A stretch of DNA of 41,924 nt from Pseudomonadota bacterium (GTDB taxonomy: Bacteria > Desulfobacterota > Desulfobulbia > Desulfobulbales > Desulfocapsaceae): the NCBI GenBank assembly GCA_023412495.1, contig JAEYNP010000049.1:1-41924 (forward strand), read 5' to 3'. Position 1 is the stretch's first letter; every line of letters starts with the position of its first letter. This document shows, in pieces, positions 27,401-36,200 of this stretch. Made by a program: the position numbers and the translations under genes. Under the pieces are notes generated by a model. That model did no database searches. It had not been told where the DNA came from and was given only the letters and a program-made list of their open reading frames with translations.

Positions 27401-28805
27401 AGTACGCAGTTGTCATCACCGAAATACCAGCCATACCGTTTAAAACAAAATGGTCGCCTGTTGCAAAATCCTTAATTGTGTCGGTTGTTAATAAGGTCGA
27501 TTCTGTTTTTTTCTCATATATAAAACAGTCCTCACCACTGCCACCGCTGAGGGTATCAGCTCCCAATCCGCCGGTCAGCCAGTCATTGCCTTGTACTCCC
27601 CAAATACCATTGTTCGCAGAATTACCAATGAGGATATCGTGACCATCAATTCGACCAGACCCTTCAATATCCTCAATGTTCAGCAAGGTCACCACATTTG
27701 ACCCGGTATCCTGGGCTTCGGTGATGCGCAGATCAACCCGTACTCCATGATTCCAGATAAAAGAAGCAGCATCCCTACCAGCACCACCATCAACAATACT
27801 GGAAGCATATAGTCCAGCATTGATGATGTCATTGCCATTTCCGCCGAGCAAGGTATCCTCCCCGCCACCACCACCGAGCCAGTCGTTGCCCTCCCCTCCA
27901 TCCAAATAGTCGTCGCATACCGGGCCATCCATATCGTTATCCGCAAGGAGCCAATCATTCCCAGCGCCGCCCAGCAGAGTATCGTTACCTGCATCACCAT
28001 AAAATTTATTATCTTGAGCATCTCCAATCAGGAGGTCATTGTAATACGACCCATAGATCTGTTCTATCCCGCTCAAGATATCAAAACCGCCTTGCCCGTT
28101 ATTTTGTTTCGTTGTCAAGTTCAGGTCAGTCGTGACCCCTTGTGTTGCACTTGTGAAGTCAACAGCATCTATCCCCAAGCCGCCAATAATGGTGTTGATA
28201 CCGGAACCGCCAGAGAAATCGTCATCCCCGGCACCACCAACTAAAAGGTCGTCGCCCGCGCCACCATTAAGATAATCGTCTCCTCCCCCGCCATCGAGTG
28301 TATCGTTGCCACCTTGCCCATAGAGGGAGTTGCCGTTATTATTTCCAACCAGCTGATCATTAAATGATGATCCGCTTAGCGAATAAATATCCTTTAAGGT
28401 ATCTAGCCCGGCAGCCCCTGTATTCTGCGACCCCGTGATACGCAAATCAACAGTCACGCCGCCGGAAGCATCTCCATAGCCGGCACCAGCTCCGCCAAAA
28501 AGGGTCTTGCCAAACAGGGTATCGTTCCCAGCACCGCCGTATAGCCAATCCCAGAAACCTGTTTCTCCTGCATACAGAACGTCATTGCCATCTCCTCCAT
28601 AGAGATAATCGTAAGATCCATCCCCATAGAGGGTATCGTTGCCTGCTTGACCGAAAAGGTAATCGATGCCGCCACCGCCATGCAGGACATCTGCGCCTTG
28701 ACCGCCGTACAGGGTATCATTCCCGCCCTCGCCATAGACTGTATCGTTCTCGCCAAGCGTGTCGGTCCAGGAATTATCGGTGTTGTCCAGAATAACTTTG
28801 GCCAT
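24462..28805 (-). CDS. RTX exoprotein with Ig-like modules and an M23 peptidase-like domain (1447 aa), cargo 2
   Basis: Residue map: 1-420 RTX nonapeptides; about 420-540 an RTX-end-like segment (FIYEKKTES, DTIKDFATGDHF); about 545-655 and 660-780 bacterial Ig-like modules; 780-1000 two further beta domains; 1005-1165 a zinc peptidase M23/LytM-like domain; 1190-1345 RTX; then a T1SS-type C-terminus (GGLYFDRDG). In the M23 region the motif order is kept: QGYNTEFSH (His1017) with FALDI (Asp1034) as candidate zinc ligands, YAHLESVSV (His1085), VDRGTVLGNAGNTG, and HLHLQI (His1118, His1120). M23 enzymes cut peptide cross-bridges in peptidoglycan, so this could be a secreted wall lysin or bacteriocin-like effector. 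The 17-residue His-Asp spacing is longer than classical HxxxD. AGGTGA precedes the start. It belongs to the T1SS locus. Confidence 0.88.
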   Translation of the reverse strand: MAKVILDNTDNSWTDTLGENDTVYGEGGNDTLYGGQGADVLHGGGGIDYLFGQAGNDTLYGDGSYDYLYGGDGNDVLYAGETGFWDWLYGGAGNDTLFGKTLFGGAGAGYGDASGGVTVDLRITGSQNTGAAGLDTLKDIYSLSGSSFNDQLVGNNNGNSLYGQGGNDTLDGGGGDDYLNGGAGDDLLVGGAGDDDFSGGSGINTIIGGLGIDAVDFTSATQGVTTDLNLTTKQNNGQGGFDILSGIEQIYGSYYNDLLIGDAQDNKFYGDAGNDTLLGGAGNDWLLADNDMDGPVCDDYLDGGEGNDWLGGGGGEDTLLGGNGNDIINAGLYASSIVDGGAGRDAASFIWNHGVRVDLRITEAQDTGSNVVTLLNIEDIEGSGRIDGHDILIGNSANNGIWGVQGNDWLTGGLGADTLSGGSGEDCFIYEKKTESTLLTTDTIKDFATGDHFVLNGMAGISVMTTAYSWKGSAANTLSAIRGDAALNNVAVFFTNGKDGWLTIKGKGRGQDFDNTVIELTGRKTPLRVEDIITRLTDEDSDAPTVTGFTSTSNSRTYREGEVINITAQMSEVVQAGSNFAVTLDTGVVITLKTVADSKTLTGKYTVGAGDHSADLRITSFAAGSVHDLAGNAMTDTTLPEGHNLWDYRNIVVETGGIPTLTGLAIVSDPGTDNTYSAGDIIRMAATFNEAVNVTGNPYVKLNIGGNTIRPTKYISGSGTNTLTYEYTVQATDADSNGVSIGTSALALGAGGAIRDSAGNNAILTNLALADNAGHKVAGTVFLRISSAADSKGNFTVGLYNSDGTTARAQGDIRLTYTVSGGLTGNPPVLSIKDGQTSGQITITGATSTVQTVTLNNTVNKTGVQVDLEHNVGQYLPSAATSNNGPKLVSVAVNNERTQVTMTFDQAVSKISANPGTIDFLNLTKDPDVADPMSSFNVIANRIIVNFATALEAGCEYEIRMNDDVLNDFSGLGVRDARFATSGTIPDAIKSLLPVKADQFPASATKYAQGYNTEFSHGIDGQVVSDSNAKFALDISENSDVFSLFDGGTVKGVTKGRNNGDGSYGNTVTVEYTVNGRTFYATYAHLESVSVNKDDHVDRGTVLGNAGNTGGPKGMAVHLHLQIGDSLNGTVASGRSQVAPTVYFQRFLDNETDGLPDGWTGKVRATDIFGTDATGTGSAIERLIGSDASERVFGFDGMDFLEGQGGHDELYGGSGNDTIMGGMGNDLLRGGADADSLDGGNDDDEMYGGDGKDILTGGWGNDLMYGEEGADSLEGKQGNDTLHGGDDEDSLFGGDNDDILHGGLGAYDVMNGGGGKDTFYFEHPNEGDSINNPYNRNTIEDFKTGRDVVAFLDSNFGFGDLGDDTRLTDLQVEGESRFISAATIDECKILRDSGTIDTAVFLYASTTGGLYFDRDGKDSTYAPVHIAKIGGDRLTEGDIIIVSQNIV

Positions 28806-28873
28806 GAGTATTCACCTGAATGCGCAATAAAGTTCGTTAATATGAGAGGCTTTTCAAAATCGGAGAAAAGGAG

Positions 28874-28897
28874 CTTTCTCTTCAATCCCCGAGAAAG
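28874..28897 (-). terminator. Possible terminator hairpin after the RTX3 gene
   Basis: CTTTCTC and GAGAAAG form a perfect seven-bp stem with a ten-base loop, followed on the minus strand by CTCCTTTTCTCC. It lies 230 bases beyond the RTX3 stop and before the next RTX start. The T-content is modest, so it may be a weak terminator or a processing stem. Confidence 0.3.
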
Positions 28898-29042
28898 GGA
28901 CGCTCAGAGAACTAAATTAAAAAAACTAACGCCGCTATCACCCATTCATTCCGGTCACAGCCAAATTCTTCGTCAGTATGGCAAGCTGCGCTGCCACGCT
29001 TATGCTTCTACCGTCAGACGTAGACCGGGGACCACTTCTCTT

Positions 29043-29126
29043 TTAGACCTGGGCAATGAGATTGATGGATTTTCCCCAGCCGTCATTGTCACCGTTGCCG
29101 AGAATCTGGTTTGGACTGTGGTGCAA
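29043..29126 (-). pseudogene. In-frame second copy of the RTX3 C-terminal tail after the stop codon
   Basis: Directly after the TAG stop (29127-29129) of the gene described next, the same frame stays open for 27 codons to a TAA at 29043-29045. It reads LHHSPNQILGN and then GDNDGWGKSINLIAQV. The real C-terminus ends NDNGGFGKSVGFIAQV. Aligned from the end, about 12 of 18 positions are identical without gaps. It is either the remnant of a tandem duplication or replacement of the tail, or an extension made by amber readthrough. Confidence 0.65.
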
Positions 29127-32100
29127 CTACACCTGAGCGATAAAGCCTACAGATTTACCAAAACCACCATTGTCATTATTATTTCCACCAACACTAAATA
29201 CGGTCCAACTGGTGGAATCTGTAGATGCGCTGGTATCATAATCTAGCTGGCCCAATGCAACATAGATATTGTACAAACTCACCAGTTCGTCATCTCCAGT
29301 ATTATTAGGGGTATTGGAAAATAGCAAACTTTCAACGCGATGATCAACCGTGCCCATGTCGTCAATCGTTATAATTCCTTCACTGTCGGGAAGTTCAGTA
29401 ATTTTGCCATTGTGACCAAAGTCAAGGGTTGCCTCTGGTGTAAGCCTAACAAGAAGATCATTTCCATCGGTAGCGGAGCGTGCGAACATAACATCGTATT
29501 CAATATATTGACTGAATAAGCCATCTTCTACAGAGTACATTGTGTTGAAGTTTGCTTGTTCATCAGTATTTCCGAGAATGATTTTGTCAATGCTTCCACT
29601 TTCGTCAGAAATAAAATCATTGCCAAAATTATCATAGCTGTTCACGCCATAAACATATTTATCGTTCTCACTCCCCCCATAAAGAATATCGTCACCGTCC
29701 ATTCCTTCCAAGATATCATCACCGGAACAACCATACATCATGTTCTTTCCTGTTGACAAGTTGCCAATTAGTTGCTCACCATACAGCCTATCTTCACCTT
29801 GACCTCCAAAGAGATAGTCCGCATTAGCTGCAATTGAATTATTGTCATGGACTGCACTCTCTATTTTTTTTGTAGTTTGATTATAATTTAAATCAACTCC
29901 AATTGTGCAATCTTCATCATCACGATTTCTTAAAATATCAAACACAAACCCTTCTTTTTCAAATTGTTCAGTCAGTGCAGTATAAAGTGATATATCGTGG
30001 TATTTACCAGGAGCTACTTGAATGTCGTTGATGTACTCTACCAATGTTCCTGATGTCTTACTCGTTGAAGAGGCGGTATTTACTAAATCTGTAAGGTCTC
30101 CTCCTACTTTAAAAGCAAAAATTCTATCATCATAAAGCAATGTGGGACTCCAAGAGCCAAACACAATAGCATTATATTTTACATTTGTGTCTTGATGCCA
30201 TCTCAAATATTCTTCTGCCACTCCTCCACCTATATCGAAACCAGTCAGATAAACATTCTTGATTCCATTACTTTCATCTGCTACATAGCTATCAATAGCA
30301 TCAAGTAGTATCTTGTATCTTGCATAACGTCGATTAACCTCATCATGGTAAAGGATGTTTGCTGGACCAGAGATTGGATTAGGATCAAGAAAAAGTAAAT
30401 CAGAACTATCTCCAGAATCAATCACTCCCCTGAATGATATGACAAGAGAATCAGAAGAACGCGCCACTAAAGCAAGTGGCTTGGCACTATCAGAAAGATT
30501 CCCAGGAAAATATTGAAATATCCCATTAATAAGAGAATATTGTGGCCCACTCGTACCACTCTGGCTAATTGCATAAGCACCTTGAGCTGACCATTTTGAC
30601 ATGATAGGTGGGATCACCCAATTGGCAGACCCTCCGCTGTCTATCCCCAATGCATCCGCGGCAAGAGGCGTCCACCCTTGCCAGACAGACACATTACCCT
30701 GACTATTATTGACATATGCCGCTGCGGCAAAGCCGGCCAGGCTGGCGTATTTGCCATCGGTATATTCGCCATTGTGCTGGAATAGCTCCGCCGCCGTCTG
30801 CGTTACGCTGTCGGCAGCTATATACCCTGTGGCAAAGGTGGCAGCGCCTGGCGCCGTTGTTTCCTTACCAAATCTGTCGATTAGTCGAACCTGGGGCGAA
30901 GTGCCGGCATCGGGGTCCCATAAATACACCTGAAAACTTTCACCGTCCTCGTATTTGTTATCCCCGGTTGTCTGCACGTAAAAAGTTGCGGAAAGGGTAT
31001 TCGCCGCGATTATACATTCGCCGTCCTCGACCGGCGTGAAATCCGAACTGGTGGCCCCTCCTCCTATTGCCGGCATGGTGCCGAACAGGAGATGAATATC
31101 CTCCGATACACTGTGATCCAATGTCACCTTGAAAGCCGCCCGATCACCTTCGTAGACTACAGTAGCATCATGCAAGGTAAGCAGAGGCAGTTGCCCACTC
31201 TCATCGAAAATCGAGGCCTCGCCGACCTTGTCCTGGATAGTGACGTTCGTCGGTGTCCGTAAGACTATTTCAAAAGTCTCGACACCTTCTTGAAGATTGT
31301 CCCGATTGGTAGGTATGGCTATTTTCCCGGTTTGCTCACCCTCAGGAATTTCTACAAAACCCGTTCGATGCCCTTCCGCGCCATAATCAGCGCCAAACAC
31401 TGCGCTGCCATCCCGGAGATACCACCAGAACGACGCGCCGTCCTCGCCGGCAGGTCTATCGAGAGACCAGGTGAAGGTCGCCGTCCCTCCTTCCGTTTCG
31501 GCGATATCGTTGATGGAGAGTTTGGGAATGCCGTCGTCGTTGATTGAAAGGTCTTTGTTATCTGCCAGGTTATTGCCAGCGGGTAGGGCGGTGCAGGTCA
31601 TGGCGTTACCCTCCAGGTCGTGCACCGTGCCGCTGGTGAAAGAGGTGATATTCAAATCCCCGGTGCTATCGGAGGCATCAACGGTGTAAGTTCCGGACAG
31701 GAGTTTGCCCTGGCTGTCGGCCGTGAGGGTCACTGTGTCGCCGGTATCTAAGGTCACATCAAAGGTGGAACCATTTTTCACCGCCTCACTCATTATCGCG
31801 GTGATGATGATGGTTTCCCCCACACCAAAATGACCACTAGCATTCGTTGAGGTGAAACAATTAACAACAGGCGGGGTTACATCCGGTGGTGGTATTTCGT
31901 ATGGTGTGCCATCGGCGTTGAACATGCGAGCACGAATAGCAGAAACAGACGTATCGTTTCCTGATTGCCATGTTACTACAAAACCACCATTCGCCAGACT
32001 GGTAACAGATGGAGAATCCAGGTAATTGGCCGCAGTAGTATTGACAACGATTTCCCCTCCGAACTTGCTCCCATCAGAATTAAACAGTTGGCCACGGATT

Positions 32101-33047
32101 GTATAGCCGTTGATCCAGTTACGATCGATCCAAGTCACTACAAAACCACCATTTTCCAAGCCGGTAATAGATGGTTCAAATTGTAAATCGGTCGTTGCAG
32201 TGTTGACAAGGAACTCGCTTCCGGACTTCACCCCATTGGCGGTGAAGACTTGTCCTCTGACAGCCAAACTGGATTTGTCACCGCCGCTCTGACTGTAATC
32301 GTTCCAAGTGATAACGAACCCACTAGTCAGATGGGTGATCGAGGGATTATATTGGTCACTCGAAATTGTGGTATTGACAAGGAACTCGGCACCAGATTTG
32401 ACTCCATTGGCAGTGAAAACTTGCCCCCTGACTGCTACACCGGATTTATCCCCACCGCTTTGGCTGTTGTCGTTCCAAGTAACAACAAACGCCCCGTCAG
32501 CTAACTTTGTTACGGATGGATCATATTGATAATTTGGTGTCGTCGTATTGACATTAAATTCATTACCGTACTTTAACCCGCTGGAGGTGTAGATCTGCCC
32601 ATATATGCCAAAGTTGGAATCGTCGTTATGAACAGAAGTTACAACAAAATTACCATTAGCTAATCCGGTGACGCATGCTTCATAACCTGCAAAACCATTA
32701 ACCTGAAACTCAATACCGGATTTAGCGCCACCGACAGTGTAGACTTGCCCCCTGGTCCCCGTCAAGCTGAACCATGTCACAACGAAGTCACCGTTGCTCA
32801 AGTCGGCCACACATGGATTACTAGAAAAGCTTACTCCCGAGGTGCCGACAAGAAATTCACTGCCGGACGGAGTCCCGTTTGCTGAATATATTTGCCCACG
32901 TACATATTGTATACTCGCAGAGTACGCTTGACTCCAGTCTTCCCATGTCACCACAAAACCGCCGTTACTTAGGCGTGTGATAGATGGAGTTCGTTGAATA
33001 CCCGTAGCTGTGTTAACCAAAAAGTCGGAAGTCATTAATTCTCCCAT
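29127..33047 (-). CDS. RTX exoprotein with propeller repeats, Calx-beta domains and a lipase-3-like domain with Asp in place of Ser (1306 aa), cargo 3
   Basis: Residue map: about 8-390 seven tandem repeats of about 50 residues (core GGFVVTW...VRGQ.F.ANG..SG.EFLVNT), probably a seven-bladed beta-propeller; 395-495 an Ig-like module close to one in cargo 2; about 500-740 two Calx-beta domains; about 745-1060 an alpha/beta-hydrolase domain like class 3 lipases; then a few RTX nonapeptides and a tail. In the hydrolase domain VISFRGV (about 872) matches the oxyanion strand, DLTDLV (Asp984/987) and KYHDIS (His1017) match the acid and base, but the nucleophile elbow GHSLGG is GFDIGG with Asp938 (codon GAT). 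Either a dead lipase-like binding domain or altered chemistry. The start is ATG 33047 (GGAGAAAG upstream) or 33035. The lipase-like part is clearly AT-richer than its neighbours, suggesting domain acquisition. Confidence 0.85.
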   Translation of the reverse strand: MGELMTSDFLVNTATGIQRTPSITRLSNGGFVVTWEDWSQAYSASIQYVRGQIYSANGTPSGSEFLVGTSGVSFSSNPCVADLSNGDFVVTWFSLTGTRGQVYTVGGAKSGIEFQVNGFAGYEACVTGLANGNFVVTSVHNDDSNFGIYGQIYTSSGLKYGNEFNVNTTTPNYQYDPSVTKLADGAFVVTWNDNSQSGGDKSGVAVRGQVFTANGVKSGAEFLVNTTISSDQYNPSITHLTSGFVITWNDYSQSGGDKSSLAVRGQVFTANGVKSGSEFLVNTATTDLQFEPSITGLENGGFVVTWIDRNWINGYTIRGQLFNSDGSKFGGEIVVNTTAANYLDSPSVTSLANGGFVVTWQSGNDTSVSAIRARMFNADGTPYEIPPPDVTPPVVNCFTSTNASGHFGVGETIIITAIMSEAVKNGSTFDVTLDTGDTVTLTADSQGKLLSGTYTVDASDSTGDLNITSFTSGTVHDLEGNAMTCTALPAGNNLADNKDLSINDDGIPKLSINDIAETEGGTATFTWSLDRPAGEDGASFWWYLRDGSAVFGADYGAEGHRTGFVEIPEGEQTGKIAIPTNRDNLQEGVETFEIVLRTPTNVTIQDKVGEASIFDESGQLPLLTLHDATVVYEGDRAAFKVTLDHSVSEDIHLLFGTMPAIGGGATSSDFTPVEDGECIIAANTLSATFYVQTTGDNKYEDGESFQVYLWDPDAGTSPQVRLIDRFGKETTAPGAATFATGYIAADSVTQTAAELFQHNGEYTDGKYASLAGFAAAAYVNNSQGNVSVWQGWTPLAADALGIDSGGSANWVIPPIMSKWSAQGAYAISQSGTSGPQYSLINGIFQYFPGNLSDSAKPLALVARSSDSLVISFRGVIDSGDSSDLLFLDPNPISGPANILYHDEVNRRYARYKILLDAIDSYVADESNGIKNVYLTGFDIGGGVAEEYLRWHQDTNVKYNAIVFGSWSPTLLYDDRIFAFKVGGDLTDLVNTASSTSKTSGTLVEYINDIQVAPGKYHDISLYTALTEQFEKEGFVFDILRNRDDEDCTIGVDLNYNQTTKKIESAVHDNNSIAANADYLFGGQGEDRLYGEQLIGNLSTGKNMMYGCSGDDILEGMDGDDILYGGSENDKYVYGVNSYDNFGNDFISDESGSIDKIILGNTDEQANFNTMYSVEDGLFSQYIEYDVMFARSATDGNDLLVRLTPEATLDFGHNGKITELPDSEGIITIDDMGTVDHRVESLLFSNTPNNTGDDELVSLYNIYVALGQLDYDTSASTDSTSWTVFSVGGNNNDNGGFGKSVGFIAQV

Positions 33048-33078
33048 TTTGACTTTCTCCAGATGAGATCTTTGCTAG

Positions 33079-33106
33079 CATATAAAAGTATTTTGAAAAA
33101 CAACAA
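33079..33106 (-). promoter_or_regulatory. Candidate promoter of RTX cargo 3
   Basis: On the minus strand TTGTTG (33101-33106), a 16-base spacer and TATATG (33079-33084) lie about 32 bases upstream of the start, in an AT-rich leader. Both hexamers are moderate matches. This suggests the RTX genes are separately transcribed rather than only from the transporter promoter. Confidence 0.4.
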
Positions 33107-33272
33107 TCATAACAAACTAACTTGTCACCAATCGATTATTAAGGCGGTTATTGATTACCGAACATACCCCCCAGTCATCCACATGAAAAATTACGGACAG
33201 GCAGTGCTTAGCGAACGACTCCATATTCGCCGATCGACTTATCTCCTGCACTCTTTTTATGGCTACAAACAA

Positions 33273-36200
33273 TCATCCAGGGAGAACAGTAAAGTTATCA
33301 AAACTTAGTTGCCCAGGTGTGGCGGTCAGAGTTGCGAATTGGAACGCCGCACCGGCACCATTGCCGTCTGCGTCGTAGCACAGCGCCCCAGTAGTAGTGT
33401 TGTAAATGAGGAAATCGCTGTCATCCTCTGCAATGCCTGTCTTGTTGCTGCGAAAGTTGACGTCGGAAACCCCACCGGCCACGGCTGTGAAGATCGAGGC
33501 GGAAAGCGCGATGGTGTCGTCGGCGGCATTGAAGTCGGTGATGGTGTCCTTGTTGGTCGCGGCGCTCGGGGTGGTATCGAAGACGAACATATCCTGTCCG
33601 GCGCCGCCTGTGAGGATATCGTTGCCCAGACCGCCGCGCAGGGTATCGTTGCCGTCCCCGTCCCCGCCATTGATCTTATCGTTGCCGGTTTCCCCATAGA
33701 GATCGTCGCTGCCTTCCCCGCCGTTCAGGATGTCGTTGCCGCCGCCGCCATGCAACTCATCGTTTCCGCCAAGCCCGTTCAAGGTGTTGTTCATGGCGTT
33801 GCCGGTAATCATGTTGTCTTCCCCGTTGCCGGTCCCGCCGATGGCCCCGATGCCGGTGAGGATCAGGTTTTCCACATAACTGCCCAGGGTGAAGGTGACG
33901 GTGCTGTATACGGTATCGATGCCACCCTGGTCGACAGAGGCAGTAGGTGTCTCGGTTTCATAGACTTTATCAAGGGCGTTGTCGACCCAGTAAATATCGT
34001 CGCCGCTGCCGCCGAGCAGAATGTCCGCACCCTTGCCGCCGTTCAGGATGTCGTTGCCGGCAAGGCCGGAAAGGGTATTGGCCCCATCGTTGCCCACCAG
34101 CAGGTTGGCCGCGGCGTTGCCGGTGCCGTTGATGGCGGCGGTGCCGGTCAGCACCAGATGTTCCAGATTGGCGCCAAGGGAGTAGGACACCGAGCTTTTT
34201 ACCGTGTCTGCCGTGCCTTCAGCCGCATTTTCCTGGGCGATATCGGATCCTTTGACGACATATGTATCGTTGCCGGCGCCGCCGGACAGGATGGAGAGCC
34301 CATTGCCCGTCAAAACGTTGTCCAGGGCGTTGCCGGTGCCGGTCTGAGCCATCGTGCCGGCGAGAATCAGATTCTCAAGGTGATCGCCCAGTGTATAGCT
34401 GGCAAGGCCGGTCCGCACCGTGTCGATGCCCTCGTCCTCGTATTCGGTCACCGTGTCGCCTGCGGTATCGACCACGTACAGGTCGTTGCCCAGACCGCCG
34501 GCCATAATGTCATCGCCGGCGCCGCCATCAAGGGTGTCGTTGCCGCCATACAGGTCACGGAGAGTGTCGTCGCCGTCCATGCCGGACAACAGGTTGTTCT
34601 GGCTGTTGCCGTCGATGATGTTTGCCAGCCCGTTGCCCGTGGCGGTGAGGGCACCACCCAGCAGCTTGAGGTTTTCCAGATTGGCGCCGAGGGTATAATT
34701 CACTGAGCTTTTCACCACATCGGTGCCTTCGCCGCTGTTCTCGTTCACCTTGTCGCCGACCGCATCGACATAGTAAGTGTCATTGCCCAAGCCGCCATTC
34801 ATGATGTCGTTGCCCGCCTCGCCATTCACCAGGTCATCGCCGTCGCCGCCGTTCAGGGTATCGTTGCCGGCGCCACCGAAGAGCGAATCATCTCCTGCAT
34901 CGCCGTTGAGAATATTGGCGGCGATATTACCGGTAATGATATTGTCCAGCTCGTTGCCCGTGCCGCCTATTGCACCCTTGCCGGTGAGGGTGAGCAGTTC
35001 GACATTGTCCGCCAGGATTTGGGTAACGGTGCTGTACACCTGGTCGAAGCCTTCATCGTCAAGCTCGGTCACACCATCGAGGGGGGAATCGACAAAATAG
35101 GTGTCGTTGCCGGTCCCGCCGATGAGGATGTCGATGCCTTTTCCCCCGTCGAGGATGTCGTCGCCGCCGTCGCCTGTCAGGGTGTTGGCGCCGATATTGC
35201 CAACCAGATTGTTGTCGAGCCCGTTGCCGGTGCCCCTGGTATTGCCGATGCCGGTGAGGACAAGGTTCTCCACATTATCCGGCAAGGAATGGTCGATCAG
35301 GCTGAATACGGTGTCCGTGCCTTGCTCCACCTCTTCGCCAACCTGGTCTCCCAGCGCATCGACATAATAGGTGTCGTCGCCATCGCCGCCCGCCATTCTG
35401 TCGGCGCCCACGCCGCCATTCAGGATGTTATCGCCGGTGTTGCCAGTCAGGATATTGTCCTTGATATTTCCTGTTGCCTTCAAGGCGAAGCCGCCTTCCA
35501 TCAAAGACAGATTCTCGAAGAAATTGCCCAAGGTGAAATCGACGTAGCTGTACACGGTGTCGATGCCACCGGCATCTGCCATGTTTGTGGCGGACATGGT
35601 CTCGGCCACCTTGTCGGTAATGTTGTAGACGACATAAACGTCATTGCCGGCCCCGCCGAACATCTTGTCGCCTTTATCCGAGAAAGGAGCATCACTGGCG
35701 ATCAGAGTGTCGTCGCCGTCGCCGGCATAGAGAATGTCGTTCCCCAGACTGCCTTCGAGGATATCATCGCCGGCATCTCCAAAGAGAACATCATCGCCGG
35801 TGCCGCCAAACAGCCAGTCATTCCCAAAGCCGCCGCAGATGATATCTTTGCCGCTCCCACCATCCAGATAATTGTCACCAAAGTTGCCGCTGATTGTGTT
35901 GTTGAGGCTGTTGCCGTAGCCGTTTATTGCTTCGGAACCGTTGAGGGCAAGGTTCTCTAAAAAGTTACCGAGGGTGAAATCGATGGAACTGTTCACCGTA
36001 TCGACGCCACCGGTATCGATCGCCTTCCCGTTGAGCCACTGCGTCTCGGATACAATGTCGTCTTCCGCATCGACAAAATAAATGTCGTTGCCCGCGCCGC
36101 CCATCAGCAGGTCATAGCCCTCGCCGCCGTTCAGGGTATCGTTGCCGGCACCGCCCATCAGCACGTCATCCCCGGCAAGACCACTCAAGCTGTCGTTACC

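Larger units (their letters stand above)
28806..29126. other. Spacer between RTX cargo 2 and cargo 3
   Basis: 321 bases. The right quarter is the duplicated tail; a hairpin lies at 28874-28897; the cargo 2 ribosome site is at the left end. The middle (28920-29040) shows no gene or clear regulatory site. Confidence 0.5.

Noticed and set aside
33309..35960. Plus-strand open frames of 465 and 313 codons opposite RTX cargo 4
   Set aside because: Same cause: repeats of GGxGND codons read backwards as IVAxxAVQDIVA. The minus-strand RTX frame is continuous and has a ribosome site and a family C-terminus.
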